Below are positions 26,921 to 36,931 of a stretch of DNA of 64,000 nt, in pieces. Below the pieces are notes generated by a model. It worked only from the letters and a program-made list of their open reading frames with translations, was not told the DNA's origin and ran no database searches. Each line of letters opens with the position of its first letter. Position 1 is the stretch's first letter. Source of the DNA: Pseudomonas sp. stari2 (lineage in GTDB: Bacteria; Pseudomonadota; Gammaproteobacteria; Pseudomonadales; Pseudomonadaceae); contig NZ_CP099760.1 of NCBI RefSeq assembly GCF_040760005.1, positions 1,979,501 through 2,043,500 of the forward strand, written 5' to 3'. Position numbers and translations under genes: made by a program.

Positions 26921-27117
26921 ACGCGGACACAACCTGAGGAAAATGCACTCGGGAGAGCAGGGGACGCCATGTATAATGCCGCCCGTCCTTCCGTTCGTTC
27001 AAAAAACATAGCAATTGTTTGACCCAGCTCTCTGGATTGAGCCGTCATTGCATTTATGCTGCAACTCTTTAACGGCCGCCCCAGAGCCGACTTGAACCGT
27101 ATAAGGCCCGTGAACCC

Positions 27118-27753
27118 TTGACCAGCCCTGTCCTGCAAACCGTCGGCCTCGCCTGTGAGCGCGATCTCAGACTGCTCTTCGAGAATCTCGAATTGAGACT
27201 GGCCAGTGGCGATATGGTGCAGATCAGCGGTCCCAACGGCAGCGGCAAGACCAGTCTCTTGCGCCTGCTGGCCGGCCTGATGCAACCGACCGACGGTCAG
27301 GTGCTGCTCAACGGTCAACCCCTGGCCGAGCAACGCAGCGAACTGGCGCGCAACCTGCTGTGGATCGGTCATGCCGCCGGGATCAAGGACCTGCTGACCC
27401 CGGAAGAAAACCTCGCCTGGCTCTGCGCCCTGCATCAACCCGCCGGACGCGACGCGATCTGGCAGGCGTTGGCGGCGGTTGGATTGCGCGGTTTCGAGGA
27501 TGTTCCCTGCCACAGCCTGTCCGCCGGTCAGCAGCGCCGCGTGGCGCTGGCGCGGTTGTATCTGGACAGCCCGCCACTGTGGATCCTCGATGAGCCGTTC
27601 ACCGCGCTGGACAAACAAGGCGTGGCGCAACTCGAAGAACACCTGGCCAATCACTGCGAACGCGGCGGTCTGGTGGTGTTGACTACGCACCATACGCTGA
27701 GCCGGATGCCGGCCGGTTATCGCGACATCGATCTGGGGAAGTGGGCAGTATGA
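27118..27753 (+). CDS. ccmA: heme exporter ATP-binding protein CcmA
   Basis: CcmA is the ATPase of the CcmAB(CD) complex that releases holo-CcmE during cytochrome c maturation. The 211-residue protein has Walker [10 protein letters not shown], signature [14 protein letters not shown] and Walker B LWILDEP. Its start is a TTG at 27118; no in-frame ATG or GTG upstream is better placed. The stop overlaps the ccmB start. It is first in the ccmABCDEFGHI operon, which diverges from the fliK-like gene. Confidence 0.95.
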   Translation: MTSPVLQTVGLACERDLRLLFENLELRLASGDMVQISGPNGSGKTSLLRLLAGLMQPTDGQVLLNGQPLAEQRSELARNLLWIGHAAGIKDLLTPEENLAWLCALHQPAGRDAIWQALAAVGLRGFEDVPCHSLSAGQQRRVALARLYLDSPPLWILDEPFTALDKQGVAQLEEHLANHCERGGLVVLTTHHTLSRMPAGYRDIDLGKWAV

Positions 27754-28418
27754 GTGTGTTCGGCCTGCTGGTTGCCCGTGAATCCCGACTGCTGTTCCGC
27801 CGCCCGGCGGAGCTGGCCAATCCGCTGATTTTCTTCGCCATCGTCATCGCGCTGTTCCCGCTGGCCGTCGGACCTGAAACTCAAGTATTGCAAAACTTGT
27901 CCCCGGGGTTAGTCTGGGTGGCGGCGCTTTTGTCGGTCCTGCTCTCGCTGGACGGGCTTTTCCGCAGTGATTTCGAAGACGGATCCCTTGAACAGTGGGT
28001 CCTTTCGCCGCACCCCCTGCCACTTCTGGTGTTGGCCAAGGTGCTGGCACACTGGCTTTTTTCCGGGCTGGCACTGGTTTTGCTCTCGCCGTTACTGGCG
28101 TTGATGCTTGGGTTGCCGGCTGCGTGTCTGCCGGTATTGCTGCTTTCGTTGTTGCTGGGTACACCAGTGCTGAGCTTGCTCGGCGCGGTGGGGGCGGCGC
28201 TGACGGTCGGTCTGAAACGCGGCGGCCTGTTGCTCGCGCTGTTGATTCTACCGTTGTACATCCCGGTGTTGATCCTCGGCAGTGGCGCCTTGCAGGCAGC
28301 GTTGCAGGGCATGCCGGCGATCGGTTATCTGTTGTGGCTTGGCAGCCTGACCGCCCTGGCGATAACCCTGACACCTTTTGCAATAGCTGCTGGCCTGAAG
28401 ATCAGCGTCGGCGAATAA
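27750..28418 (+). CDS. ccmB: heme exporter membrane protein CcmB
   Basis: CcmB is the membrane partner of CcmA. The 222-residue product has six membrane helices and the conserved motif [20 protein letters not shown] at about residues 67-86. Start ATG 27750 overlaps the ccmA stop; an in-frame GTG nine bases upstream is inside ccmA. Confidence 0.95.
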   Translation: MSVFGLLVARESRLLFRRPAELANPLIFFAIVIALFPLAVGPETQVLQNLSPGLVWVAALLSVLLSLDGLFRSDFEDGSLEQWVLSPHPLPLLVLAKVLAHWLFSGLALVLLSPLLALMLGLPAACLPVLLLSLLLGTPVLSLLGAVGAALTVGLKRGGLLLALLILPLYIPVLILGSGALQAALQGMPAIGYLLWLGSLTALAITLTPFAIAAGLKISVGE

Positions 28419-28496
28419 TGAGGTCTGGTTAAAATTTAACCAGCAAAGACCCTGAGACTGCTCACACCGATGAGCGGCACCCGTGATGGAAACAGT

Positions 28497-29252
28497 ATGA
28501 ACTGGACCTGGTTTCACAAGCTCGGCTCGCCCAAGTGGTTCTACGGCATCAGCAGCAAGTTCCTGCCGTGGCTGAGCATTGCAGCGTTGCTGCTGATCGC
28601 TGTCGGCGTCGTCTGGGGCCTGGCCTTCGCGCCGCCGGACTATCAGCAAGGCAACAGCTTTCGCATCATCTACATCCACGTACCCGCCGCGATGCTCGCC
28701 CAGTCGATCTACGTGATGTTGGCGGTGTGCGGCGTGGTCGGGTTGGTGTGGAAGATGAAACTGGCCGACGTCGCCCTGCAATGCGCCGCACCGATCGGTG
28801 CCTGGATGACCGCCGTGGCGCTGGTCACCGGGGCGATCTGGGGCAAGCCGACCTGGGGTTCGTGGTGGGTCTGGGACGCGCGGCTGACCTCGATGTTGAT
28901 TCTGCTGTTCCTGTACTTCGGCGTGATCGCCCTGGGCAACGCCATCAGCAACCGCGACAGCGCCGCGAAGGCCTGCGCGGTGCTGGCCATCGTCGGCGTG
29001 ATCAACATCCCGATCATCAAATACTCGGTGGAGTGGTGGAACACCCTGCACCAGGGCGCGACCTTTACCCTGACCGAAAAACCGGCGATGCCCGCCGAAA
29101 TGTGGCTGCCGCTGCTGCTGACGGTGCTTGGTTTCTACTGTTTCTTCGGCGCCGTGCTGTTGCTGCGCATGCGTCTTGAAGTGCTCAAGCGCGAAGCCCG
29201 CGCCAGTTGGGTCAAAGAAGAAGTGCAGAACAGCCTGGAGGCCGCTCGATGA
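28497..29252 (+). CDS. ccmC: heme handling protein CcmC
   Basis: CcmC presents heme to CcmE in the periplasm. The 251-residue protein has six membrane helices and the tryptophan-rich WWD motif ([13 protein letters not shown], about residues 120-132), with His residues in the flanking loops ([18 protein letters not shown]). Two in-frame ATG codons exist, 28470 and 28497; the second fits the family start ([12 protein letters not shown]). It lies 78 bases behind ccmB and overlaps ccmD. Confidence 0.95.
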   Translation: MNWTWFHKLGSPKWFYGISSKFLPWLSIAALLLIAVGVVWGLAFAPPDYQQGNSFRIIYIHVPAAMLAQSIYVMLAVCGVVGLVWKMKLADVALQCAAPIGAWMTAVALVTGAIWGKPTWGSWWVWDARLTSMLILLFLYFGVIALGNAISNRDSAAKACAVLAIVGVINIPIIKYSVEWWNTLHQGATFTLTEKPAMPAEMWLPLLLTVLGFYCFFGAVLLLRMRLEVLKREARASWVKEEVQNSLEAAR

Positions 29253-29425
29253 GTTTCGCGTCATTCGGCGACTTCCTCGCCATGGGCCATCACGGCCTGT
29301 ACGTCTGGTCGGCCTACGGCATCTGTCTGGCGGTACTGATCCTCAACGTGGCGGCGCCGATCGCGGCCCGCAAGCGTTATCTGCAACAAGAGGCGCGTCG
29401 TCTGCGCCGGGAGAACGGCAAGTGA
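29249..29425 (+). CDS. ccmD: heme exporter protein CcmD
   Basis: CcmD is a small membrane protein that helps CcmABC release holo-CcmE. The 58-residue product has one membrane helix (about residues 15-37, [20 protein letters not shown]) and a basic C-terminal tail. It overlaps the ccmC stop and the ccmE start by four bases each. Confidence 0.92.
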   Translation: MSFASFGDFLAMGHHGLYVWSAYGICLAVLILNVAAPIAARKRYLQQEARRLRRENGK

Positions 29426-29877
29426 ATCCGCTGCGCAAAAAGCGTCTGATCATCATTCTGGCGATTCTGGTCGGGGTCGGCGCTGCCGTCGGCCTGGCCC
29501 TGAGCGCCCTGCAGCAGAACATCAATCTGTTTTACACCCCGACCCAGATCGCCAACGGCGAGGTGCCGCAGGACACCCGCATCCGCGCTGGCGGCATGGT
29601 CGAGAAAGGTTCGCTGCAACGCTCCCCGGATTCCCTGGACGTCAAATTCGTGGTCACCGACTTCAACAAGTCCGTGACCATCACCTATCGCGGCATCCTG
29701 CCGGACCTGTTCCGCGAAGGGCAGGGCATCGTCGCACTGGGCAAGCTCAACGCCGATGGCGTCGTGGTCGCCGATGAAGTGCTGGCCAAGCACGACGAAA
29801 AATACATGCCGCCGGAAGTGACCAAGGCCCTGAAGGACAGCGGTCAATCCGCGCCGACCCAAGCGAAGGAGGGTTGA
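29422..29877 (+). CDS. ccmE: periplasmic heme chaperone CcmE
   Basis: CcmE binds heme covalently and hands it to CcmF/H. From the GTG at 29422, which overlaps the ccmD stop, the protein is 151 residues. It has a basic N-terminus, one membrane anchor (about residues 8-30) and an OB-fold periplasmic domain. The heme-binding His is His124 in [12 protein letters not shown], with Tyr128. ccmF starts three bases after the stop. Confidence 0.95.
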   Translation: MNPLRKKRLIIILAILVGVGAAVGLALSALQQNINLFYTPTQIANGEVPQDTRIRAGGMVEKGSLQRSPDSLDVKFVVTDFNKSVTITYRGILPDLFREGQGIVALGKLNADGVVVADEVLAKHDEKYMPPEVTKALKDSGQSAPTQAKEG

Positions 29878-29880
29878 TCG

Positions 29881-31869
29881 ATGACGTCCACCATTTTCAT
29901 TCCCGAGCTTGGCCATCTGGCCATGATCCTGGCGCTGTGTTTCGCGCTGGTGCAGGCCGTGGTGCCGTTGCTCGGTGCCTGGCGCGGCGACCGTCTGTGG
30001 ATGGGCCTCGCCCAACCGGCGGCGTGGGGGCAGTTCGCATTTTTGCTGTTTGCCTTCGGCGTTCTGACCTACGCGTTCATGACCGACGACTTCTCCGTGG
30101 CCTACGTCGCGATGAACTCCAACAGCGCGCTGCCTTGGTACTACAAATTCAGCGCCGTGTGGGGCGCCCACGAAGGTTCGCTGCTGCTGTGGGCGTTGAT
30201 CCTTGGTGGCTGGACTTTTGCGGTCTCGGTGTTCTCCCGGCAGTTGCCGCAAGTCATGCTTGCTCGCGTGCTGGCGGTGATGGGCATGATCAGCACGGGT
30301 TTCCTGTTGTTCCTGATCCTGACGTCAAACCCGTTTTCGCGGATCCTGCCGCAGATCCCGGCCGACGGTCGTGATCTCAATCCGTTGCTGCAAGACATCG
30401 GCCTGATCGTGCATCCGCCGATGCTGTACATGGGTTATGTCGGTTTCTCCGTGGCCTTCGCGTTCGCCATCGCTGCACTGCTCGGTGGTCGTCTCGATGC
30501 CGCGTGGGCGCGCTGGTCACGTCCGTGGACCATCGTTGCCTGGGCTTTCCTCGGCATCGGCATCACCCTCGGTTCGTGGTGGGCTTACTACGAACTCGGC
30601 TGGGGCGGCTGGTGGTTCTGGGACCCGGTGGAAAACGCCTCGTTCATGCCTTGGCTGGTGGGCACGGCGCTGATCCACTCGCTGGCGGTCACGGAAAAAC
30701 GTGGCGTGTTCAAGAGCTGGACGGTGTTGCTGGCAATTGCCGCATTCTCCTTGAGTCTGCTCGGGACGTTCCTCGTACGCTCCGGTGTACTGACTTCGGT
30801 GCACGCGTTTGCTTCGGATCCCGAGCGTGGTGTGTTCATTCTGATCTTCCTGCTGTTCGTGGTCGGCGGCTCGCTGACCCTGTTTGCGCTGCGTGCACCT
30901 GTGGTCAAGAGCCAGGTCGGTTTTAACCTGTGGTCGCGGGAAACGCTGCTGCTGGGCAACAACCTGGTACTGGTGGTGGCCGCGTCGATGATCCTGCTCG
31001 GCACGCTGTATCCGCTGATTCTTGATGCGATCAGCGGCGCCAAACTGTCGGTCGGCCCGCCGTACTTCAACGCGCTGTTCATTCCGTTGATGGCGCTGTT
31101 GATGGTGGTGATGGCGGTCGGTGTGATCGTGCGCTGGAAAGACACACCGGTGAAATGGCTGGCCAACATGCTGACCCCGGTGCTGCTGGGCAGTGTTGCA
31201 CTGGCAGTCGTTGCCGGTGTCGCCTACGGCGATTTCAACTGGGCTGTGATCGCAACCTTCCTGCTCGCAGCCTGGGTGTTGCTGGCCGGTTTGCGTGACA
31301 TCTTCGACAAGACCCGGCACAAAGGCCTGATCAAAGGTCTGCCGACCCTGACTCGTAGCTACTGGGGCATGCAACTGGCCCACATCGGTATCGCCGTGTG
31401 CGCCCTGGGCGTGGTGTTGTCGAGTCAGAACAGTGCCGAGCGCGACCTGCGTCTGGCGCCGGGCGAGTCGATGGAACTGGCCGGTTACCAGTTCGTGTTC
31501 GAAGGCGCCAAGCATTTTGAAGGCCCGAACTTCACCTCTGACAAAGGCACCATCCGGGTGATCCGCGATGGTCGCGAAATCAGCGTGCTACACCCGGAAA
31601 AACGCCTGTACACGGTGCAGAGCTCGATGATGACCGAAGCCGGGATCGACGCCGGTTTCACCCGCGACCTCTACGTTGCTTTGGGTGAACCACTGGGCGA
31701 CGGCGCCTGGGCAGTGCGGGTGCACGTCAAACCGTTTGTGCGCTGGATCTGGTTCGGCGGTCTGCTGACCGGTCTGGGCGGAATGCTGGCAGCGCTGGAC
31801 CGGCGTTACCGGGTCAAGGTCAAAGCCAAGGTGCGTGAAGCGCTGGGCATGGAAGGAGCCGCTGCATGA
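29881..31869 (+). CDS. ccmF: cytochrome c heme lyase subunit CcmF
   Basis: CcmF is the large membrane part of the heme ligation complex. The 662-residue protein has many membrane helices and the WWD domain (GWGGWWFWDPVENASFMPWL, about residues 240-259). WGAHEGSLLLWAL and conserved periplasmic His residues are also present. Length and position fit the family. The stop overlaps the ccmG start. Confidence 0.96.
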   Translation: MTSTIFIPELGHLAMILALCFALVQAVVPLLGAWRGDRLWMGLAQPAAWGQFAFLLFAFGVLTYAFMTDDFSVAYVAMNSNSALPWYYKFSAVWGAHEGSLLLWALILGGWTFAVSVFSRQLPQVMLARVLAVMGMISTGFLLFLILTSNPFSRILPQIPADGRDLNPLLQDIGLIVHPPMLYMGYVGFSVAFAFAIAALLGGRLDAAWARWSRPWTIVAWAFLGIGITLGSWWAYYELGWGGWWFWDPVENASFMPWLVGTALIHSLAVTEKRGVFKSWTVLLAIAAFSLSLLGTFLVRSGVLTSVHAFASDPERGVFILIFLLFVVGGSLTLFALRAPVVKSQVGFNLWSRETLLLGNNLVLVVAASMILLGTLYPLILDAISGAKLSVGPPYFNALFIPLMALLMVVMAVGVIVRWKDTPVKWLANMLTPVLLGSVALAVVAGVAYGDFNWAVIATFLLAAWVLLAGLRDIFDKTRHKGLIKGLPTLTRSYWGMQLAHIGIAVCALGVVLSSQNSAERDLRLAPGESMELAGYQFVFEGAKHFEGPNFTSDKGTIRVIRDGREISVLHPEKRLYTVQSSMMTEAGIDAGFTRDLYVALGEPLGDGAWAVRVHVKPFVRWIWFGGLLTGLGGMLAALDRRYRVKVKAKVREALGMEGAAA

Positions 31870-32402
31870 GACGTTGGTTGATGCTGGTGCCGTTGGCGAT
31901 TTTCCTGCTGGTGGCCGTATTCCTTTATCGCGGTCTGTACCTGGATCCGGCGGAGCTACCGTCGGCGATGATCAACAAACCGTTCCCGGAGTTTTCCCTG
32001 CCGGCCGTGCAGGGCGACAAGACCCTGACCAAGGCTGACATTCTCGGCAAACCGGCACTGGTCAACGTCTGGGGCACCTGGTGCATTTCCTGCCGGGTCG
32101 AGCACCCGGTGCTGAACAAACTCGCCGAGCGTGGCGTGGTGATCTACGGCATCAACTACAAGGACACCAACGCCGATGCGTTGAAGTGGCTGGCCGAGTT
32201 CCACAATCCGTATCAACTGGACATCCGCGACGACGAAGGCTCCCTGGGCCTGAACCTCGGTGTCTACGGCGCGCCGGAAACCTTCTTCATCGACGCCAAG
32301 GGCATCATCCGCGACAAGTACGTCGGCGTGATTGACGAGCAGGTCTGGCGGGAAAAACTGGCGGCCAAGTATCAGGCGCTGGTCGACGAGGCCAAGCCAT
32401 GA
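31866..32402 (+). CDS. ccmG: thiol:disulfide interchange protein CcmG (DsbE)
   Basis: CcmG is a membrane-anchored thioredoxin-like protein that reduces apocytochrome c cysteines. The 178-residue protein has an N-terminal anchor (about residues 5-22) and the active site WGTWCISCRVEHP with the CxxC pair near residue 75. It overlaps both ccmF and ccmH by four bases. Confidence 0.95.
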   Translation: MRRWLMLVPLAIFLLVAVFLYRGLYLDPAELPSAMINKPFPEFSLPAVQGDKTLTKADILGKPALVNVWGTWCISCRVEHPVLNKLAERGVVIYGINYKDTNADALKWLAEFHNPYQLDIRDDEGSLGLNLGVYGAPETFFIDAKGIIRDKYVGVIDEQVWREKLAAKYQALVDEAKP

Positions 32403-32869
32403 AGCGCTTTTTAGCCGCCATGGTGTTGGGCTTGAGTCTGGCCGGTGTAGCTCACGCCGCCATCGACACCTACGAGTTCGCCAAAGAAGGTGATCGTGAG
32501 CGTTTCCGCGAGCTGACCAAGGAACTGCGCTGCCCCAAATGCCAGAACCAGGACATAGCCGACTCCAACGCGCCGATTGCCGCCGACCTGCGCAAAGAGA
32601 TTTTCCGCATGCTCGGCGAGGGCAAGGACAATCAGCAGATCATTGACTTCATGGTCGATCGCTACGGTGATTTCGTCCGCTACAAACCGGCGTTGAATGC
32701 CAAGACTGCGCTGCTGTGGTTTGGCCCGGCGGGATTGCTGCTCGGCGGTTTTGTCGTCATCGCCGTGATCGTCCGCCGCCGTCGCGGGCAACGCGCCGAG
32801 ACTCCGCAATCGCTGTCCCCTGAAGAGCGTCAGCGCCTCGACCAACTGTTGGATAAAAACCAAGAATGA
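32399..32869 (+). CDS. ccmH: cytochrome c maturation protein CcmH
   Basis: CcmH is the thiol-redox part of the heme lyase. The 156-residue protein has a signal peptide (residues 1-18, ending AHA), the motif [19 protein letters not shown] with the CxxC pair, and one membrane helix near residues 102-122. It has the single-domain length; the TPR part found fused in E. coli CcmH is the separate next gene, ccmI. Confidence 0.95.
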   Translation: MKRFLAAMVLGLSLAGVAHAAIDTYEFAKEGDRERFRELTKELRCPKCQNQDIADSNAPIAADLRKEIFRMLGEGKDNQQIIDFMVDRYGDFVRYKPALNAKTALLWFGPAGLLLGGFVVIAVIVRRRRGQRAETPQSLSPEERQRLDQLLDKNQE

Positions 32870-34065
32870 TTGATTTCTGGCTTGCCGCAGGGCTGTTGCT
32901 TTTGGTCGCCCTGAGTTTTCTGCTGATCCCCGTTCTGCGTGAGCGTCGCGCCCAGCGTGAAGAGGATCGGACTGCCCTGAACGTCGCGCTGTATCAGGAG
33001 CGTGTCGCCGAGTTGCAATCGCAGCAGGCCGAAGGCGTTCTCGACGCTGCGCAAATGGACAGCGGCCGTGCCGAAGCGGCGCGGGAACTGCTGGCCGACA
33101 CCGAAGGTGCGGCGCCGGCGCGGGTTTCGCGTTTGGGCAAGCCACTGCCATTGCTGGCAGCCGTGCTGGTGCCGGTGTTGGGCCTCGGTCTCTATATGCA
33201 TTTCGGTGCCGCCGACAAAGTCGAACTGACCCGGGAATTCGCCCAGGCACCGCAGTCGATGGAAGAGATGACCCAACGTCTGGAACGCGCCGTAGCCGCG
33301 CAACCGGATTCCGCCGAAGGCCTGTACTTCCTCGGTCGTACTTACATGGCTCAGGATCGTCCGGCGGACGCGGCGAAGATGTTCGAACGCGCCGCCAACC
33401 TGGCCGGTCGTCAGCCGGAACTGCTCGGCCAGTGGGCGCAGGCGCAGTACTTCGCCGATGGCAAGAAGTGGTCGGACAAGATTCAGGCCCTGACTGACGA
33501 AGCACTGAAGGCTGATCCGAAAGAAGTCACCAGCCTTGGCCTGTTGGGGATCGCCGCGTTCGAAGGCGAGCGCTATCAGCAAGCCATCGATTATTGGAAC
33601 CGTCTGCTGGAGCAACTGCCAGCGAATGACAAATCCCGCGAAGCCCTGCAGGGCGGTATCGCCCGCGCTACTGAAAAACTTGAGGCCAGCGGCGGTAAGG
33701 TCGCCCAGGCTCCGGCGGCGAAAACCGCGCTGCTCAAGGTCAGCGTCGATCTGGCCAGCGAGCTCAAGGGCAAGGTGCAACCGGGTGACAGTGTGTTCAT
33801 CTTCGCCCGTGCAGTGTCTGGCCCTCCAGCACCGCTGGCGGCCAAGCGTCTGACCGTCGCCGACCTGCCGGTGACCGTCGAGCTGGGCGATGCCGATGCA
33901 ATGATGCCGCAGTTGAAACTGTCGAACTTTCCTGAAGTCCAACTGGTTGCGCGCGTCTCCCGTGCCGGTCAGCCGACCGCCGGTGAGTGGGTAGGCCGCA
34001 GCGGGCCTCTGGCCAGCAGCACCACCGCGCCACAAAAACTCACCATCGACAGCCCGGACAAATAG
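32866..34065 (+). CDS. ccmI: cytochrome c biogenesis TPR protein CcmI
   Basis: CcmI holds apocytochrome c for heme ligation. The 399-residue protein has two N-terminal membrane helices (about residues 3-22 and 95-112), and TPR repeats between about residues 120 and 260 ([20 protein letters not shown]). A C-terminal periplasmic domain follows (about residues 285-390). It overlaps ccmH by four bases and ends the ccm operon. Confidence 0.93.
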   Translation: MIDFWLAAGLLLLVALSFLLIPVLRERRAQREEDRTALNVALYQERVAELQSQQAEGVLDAAQMDSGRAEAARELLADTEGAAPARVSRLGKPLPLLAAVLVPVLGLGLYMHFGAADKVELTREFAQAPQSMEEMTQRLERAVAAQPDSAEGLYFLGRTYMAQDRPADAAKMFERAANLAGRQPELLGQWAQAQYFADGKKWSDKIQALTDEALKADPKEVTSLGLLGIAAFEGERYQQAIDYWNRLLEQLPANDKSREALQGGIARATEKLEASGGKVAQAPAAKTALLKVSVDLASELKGKVQPGDSVFIFARAVSGPPAPLAAKRLTVADLPVTVELGDADAMMPQLKLSNFPEVQLVARVSRAGQPTAGEWVGRSGPLASSTTAPQKLTIDSPDK

Positions 34066-34090
34066 CCGGAACCAACAGGAAAGCACCGCC

Positions 34091-34498
34091 ATGAACGCCA
34101 TCGCCCGAATCACAGTCCTCACACTGGCCCTGGGCTTGAGCGCATGTGCGGTGCAACGACCCGAGTCGACCACAAGGCTCCCGCCGATCCCGCCGTCACA
34201 ACCCAGCCCGACACCGTCCACCAGTCCGACGCCGGGCAAACCGGGCATTCCGGCCAAACCCTCGAAATCCGCCCCCCGCACCTCGGCAAGCTTCGCCCCG
34301 CCACCGGGAGGCAACAGCCACTGGGATCAGAAACTGGGCGTGTACGTACTGGATGACCAGCCCAACACCTTCTACCGCCAGCGCACCTACTACCGCTGGA
34401 ACAACGGCTGGAGCCGCTCGATCAGCCCGAACGGACCGTGGGAGGACACCAACATCCACGGTGTGCCGGCGGGGTTGGGCAAGCAGTTCGGGGAGTAA
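34091..34498 (+). CDS. small Pro-rich lipoprotein
   Basis: The 135-residue product has a lipoprotein signal (lipobox LSAC at about residues 16-19), a Pro/Ser/Thr-rich spacer (about residues 30-72) and a short aromatic C-terminal domain (YVLDDQPNTFYRQRTYYRWN). It begins 25 bases after ccmI and is followed by a terminator, so it may be the last gene of the ccm transcript. I do not know its function. Similar small lipoproteins are common in Pseudomonas. Confidence 0.75.
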   Translation: MNAIARITVLTLALGLSACAVQRPESTTRLPPIPPSQPSPTPSTSPTPGKPGIPAKPSKSAPRTSASFAPPPGGNSHWDQKLGVYVLDDQPNTFYRQRTYYRWNNGWSRSISPNGPWEDTNIHGVPAGLGKQFGE

Positions 34499-34501
34499 TG
34501 A

Positions 34502-34529
34502 AAAACGGCGATCTTTGGATCGCCGTTTT
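34502..34529. terminator. bidirectional terminator between the lipoprotein gene and the LysR gene
   Basis: AAAACGGCGATC and GATCGCCGTTTT form a perfect 12-base stem around TTTG. It lies between the convergent ends of the lipoprotein gene and the LysR gene. Confidence 0.9.
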
Positions 34530-34542
34530 GCTGTCTGGTTTT

Positions 34543-35430
34543 TTACAGCGCTCGCACCAACAACCCCTGCACATACTCAACAAACGCCCGCGCCTTGGCG
34601 CTGGCCATCCTGCCCGTCGGAAACACCGCCCACAGCTCCTGTTTCGGCAAAACCCAATCGCTCATGACAGCCTTAACAACGCCACTGGCCAGTTCCGGTG
34701 CGAACATCCACTCCGAGCCCAGCCCCAGACCTTGATGGGCCAGCACCGCCTCACGCAACCCTTCGGCGGCGCTGACGCGCAGGCGGCCATTGACGGCCAC
34801 AGACTGTTCTTCGCCATCCTTGTTGAAATGCCAGGTCGTACCACCGCCACGGTTGTAGATAACGGCGCGGTGTCGGGTCAGATCGGCAGGGCCGGTGGGT
34901 TCACCGTGGCTGGCGAAGTAGGCCGGCGTGCCCAGCACAACGCGACGGCATTCGGCGATCTTGCGCACGGTCAGGCCGGAGTCGCTGAGCGGGCCCAGGC
35001 GCAGGGCGACGTCGATCCCTTCTTCCACGAGGTTGATGTTCTGGTCGTCGAGCAGCAGATCGACATTGAGTTGTGGGTGCTGATCGAGGAACGGCCCCAG
35101 GTGTGGAACCACATGCATCCGGCCGAAGGTGACGGCGGTGCTGATGCGCAGGTTGCCACTCAGGCCGCTGGCGGTGCCGCGAGCAGCGTTGTCGGCCTCG
35201 TCGGCTTCTTCGAGCGCACGCCTGGCCCGCTCGAAAAAGGCCAGCCCGGCCTCGGTCGGCGTCAGGCCTCGGGTCGAACGCAACAGCAAGCGTACGCCGA
35301 GGCGGGTTTCGAGTTGGGCGATGGTTTTCGACACGGCCGGCTGACCGATATTCAGCCGCCGGGCGGCGGCGGAAAACGAGCCGGTTTCCACGACGTAGAC
35401 AAAGGTTTCCATGGCGGCGAGGCGGTCCAT
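34543..35430 (-). CDS. LysR family transcriptional regulator
   Basis: The 295-residue protein has the LysR winged helix-turn-helix at residues 1-62 (FSAAARRLNIGQPAVSKTIA) and the effector-binding domain after residue 90. It lies downstream of an MFS transporter gene on the same strand with a 70-base gap, so it probably controls that transporter. A dyad that could be its operator lies upstream of the transporter at 36774-36790. The effector is not known. Confidence 0.9.
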   Translation of the reverse strand: MDRLAAMETFVYVVETGSFSAAARRLNIGQPAVSKTIAQLETRLGVRLLLRSTRGLTPTEAGLAFFERARRALEEADEADNAARGTASGLSGNLRISTAVTFGRMHVVPHLGPFLDQHPQLNVDLLLDDQNINLVEEGIDVALRLGPLSDSGLTVRKIAECRRVVLGTPAYFASHGEPTGPADLTRHRAVIYNRGGGTTWHFNKDGEEQSVAVNGRLRVSAAEGLREAVLAHQGLGLGSEWMFAPELASGVVKAVMSDWVLPKQELWAVFPTGRMASAKARAFVEYVQGLLVRAL

Positions 35431-35500
35431 CGGCGGTCCCGTGCAAGTGTTGTTGAGGGGGATTACGACTGTGATGAGTCCATCACAGTCGTTACGGATC

Positions 35501-36688
35501 TTATGCCGTCACAAGCGCCGACTTTTGCGAAACACTCAAAAACCGCACCAGCGCCAGCAGCGGAAACGCACTGCCAACAATCACGATCCACAGCCAGCCG
35601 CCATGCTCGTACACCGCACTGGCCACCGACGAACCGAAGGCGCCGCCGATGAAGATGCTGGTCATGTACAGCGCGTTGAGGCGGCCGCGGCTTTTGGCGT
35701 CGAGGGAGTAGACCGCGCGCTGGCCGAGCACCATGTTCATCTGCACGCAGAAGTCGAGCACCACGCCGGTCACCGCCAGGCCGATCACGCTGTAGGCCGG
35801 GTGAATGAAGGCCGGCAGGAAACTCAGGCTGGCGAACAGCATGGCCAGCAGAGAGGCGACGCGGGTGTGGCCGGCGTCGGCCAGGCGTCCGCTGATCGGG
35901 GCGGCAATCGCACCGATGGCGCCGACCAGGGCAAAGATCGCGATTTCACTCTGGGACAGGCCATGGTTGCGCGCCAGTTCCAGCGGCACGGCGGTCCAGA
36001 ACAGGCTGAAGGTGGCGAACATGCAGGCCTGGTAGAACGCCCGCTGACGCAGCACCGGTTGCTGGCGCAGCAGCGTCCACAGCGAGCCGATCAACTGGCC
36101 GTAGGAGGCGCTGTGATCCGGCTGGCGCTTGGGCACGGTCAGTGCCAGCACGATGCTGATTGCCGCCATCAACACCGCCGCGATCATGAACATTGCCCGC
36201 CAGCCGAAATGGTCGGCAACGACGCTCGACACCGGACGCGCCAGCAGAATGCCCAGTAACAAACCGCCCATGATTCCGCCGACTACACGGCCACGGGATT
36301 CCTCCGGCGCCAGATGCGCCGCCAGCGGAATCAGGATCTGCACCGACACTGAGCTGAAGCCCACCAGCAGCGAAATCATCAGGAACACATTGGGCTGATC
36401 GGTAAACGCCGCCCCCAGCAGACTGGCAATCGCCACCACGGTGGTGATGATCATCAGACGGCGGTTTTCCAGCAGGTCCGCCAGCGGCACCAGGAAGAAC
36501 AGCCCCAGTGCGTAACCGATCTGGGTCAGCGACACGATGAAGCTGGCCATGGTGTCGGTCAGGCCGATGTCCGGCGCGATCAGGCCGATGATCGGCTGGG
36601 CGTAGTAGATGTTGGCAACGATGGCGCCGCAGCAGAAAGCGAACAGCAGCACCATGCCTCGGGTCATTGCGTGAGTTGTGGCGGTCAT
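35501..36688 (-). CDS. MFS transporter, drug efflux type
   Basis: The 395-residue product is a 12-helix major facilitator. Conserved pieces include the loop after helix 2 (PLADLLENRRLM) and the matching loop in the second half (PISGRLADAGHTR). It resembles the ~390-residue efflux carriers often paired with a LysR regulator. The substrate cannot be read from the sequence. The LysR gene follows 70 bases downstream. Confidence 0.88.
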   Translation of the reverse strand: MTATTHAMTRGMVLLFAFCCGAIVANIYYAQPIIGLIAPDIGLTDTMASFIVSLTQIGYALGLFFLVPLADLLENRRLMIITTVVAIASLLGAAFTDQPNVFLMISLLVGFSSVSVQILIPLAAHLAPEESRGRVVGGIMGGLLLGILLARPVSSVVADHFGWRAMFMIAAVLMAAISIVLALTVPKRQPDHSASYGQLIGSLWTLLRQQPVLRQRAFYQACMFATFSLFWTAVPLELARNHGLSQSEIAIFALVGAIGAIAAPISGRLADAGHTRVASLLAMLFASLSFLPAFIHPAYSVIGLAVTGVVLDFCVQMNMVLGQRAVYSLDAKSRGRLNALYMTSIFIGGAFGSSVASAVYEHGGWLWIVIVGSAFPLLALVRFLSVSQKSALVTA

Positions 36689-36773
36689 AGGGTTTCTCGA
36701 TCCAGCGAAAAGGAATGCGGTGAGGCTAAGGGACGAACCGGGTCGGCGGTAGAAGCCTTGGATCGATATCAGT

Positions 36774-36790
36774 TATTCCGTTGCGGAATA
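36774..36790. promoter_or_regulatory. candidate LysR operator upstream of the MFS gene
   Basis: TATTCCG-TTG-CGGAATA is a perfect inverted repeat of 7-base arms with a three-base centre. It lies 86 bases before the MFS start and 142 bases before the divergent gene at 36932. ATTCCG/CGGAAT dyads are typical of LysR-type binding sites; the link to the LysR protein at 34543-35430 is inferred. Confidence 0.5.
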
Positions 36791-36931
36791 GATTCCAGCC
36801 GGTGAGGTGTCGTCCATCGGCGAACCTTGCGTCCGACCGGGGAGGGGTGATGATACATTCACTTACATCTTGTTCGATAGCGTGCTTATGTTGTCATTGG
36901 ATTTCTACCTGAAAACAACCGGAGGATTGCG

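Noticed and set aside
26949..26977. Possible sigma-70 promoter (TATAAT at 26972) for ccmA
   Set aside because: The -10 is perfect, but no acceptable -35 is found 16-18 bases upstream, so it is not listed as a feature.
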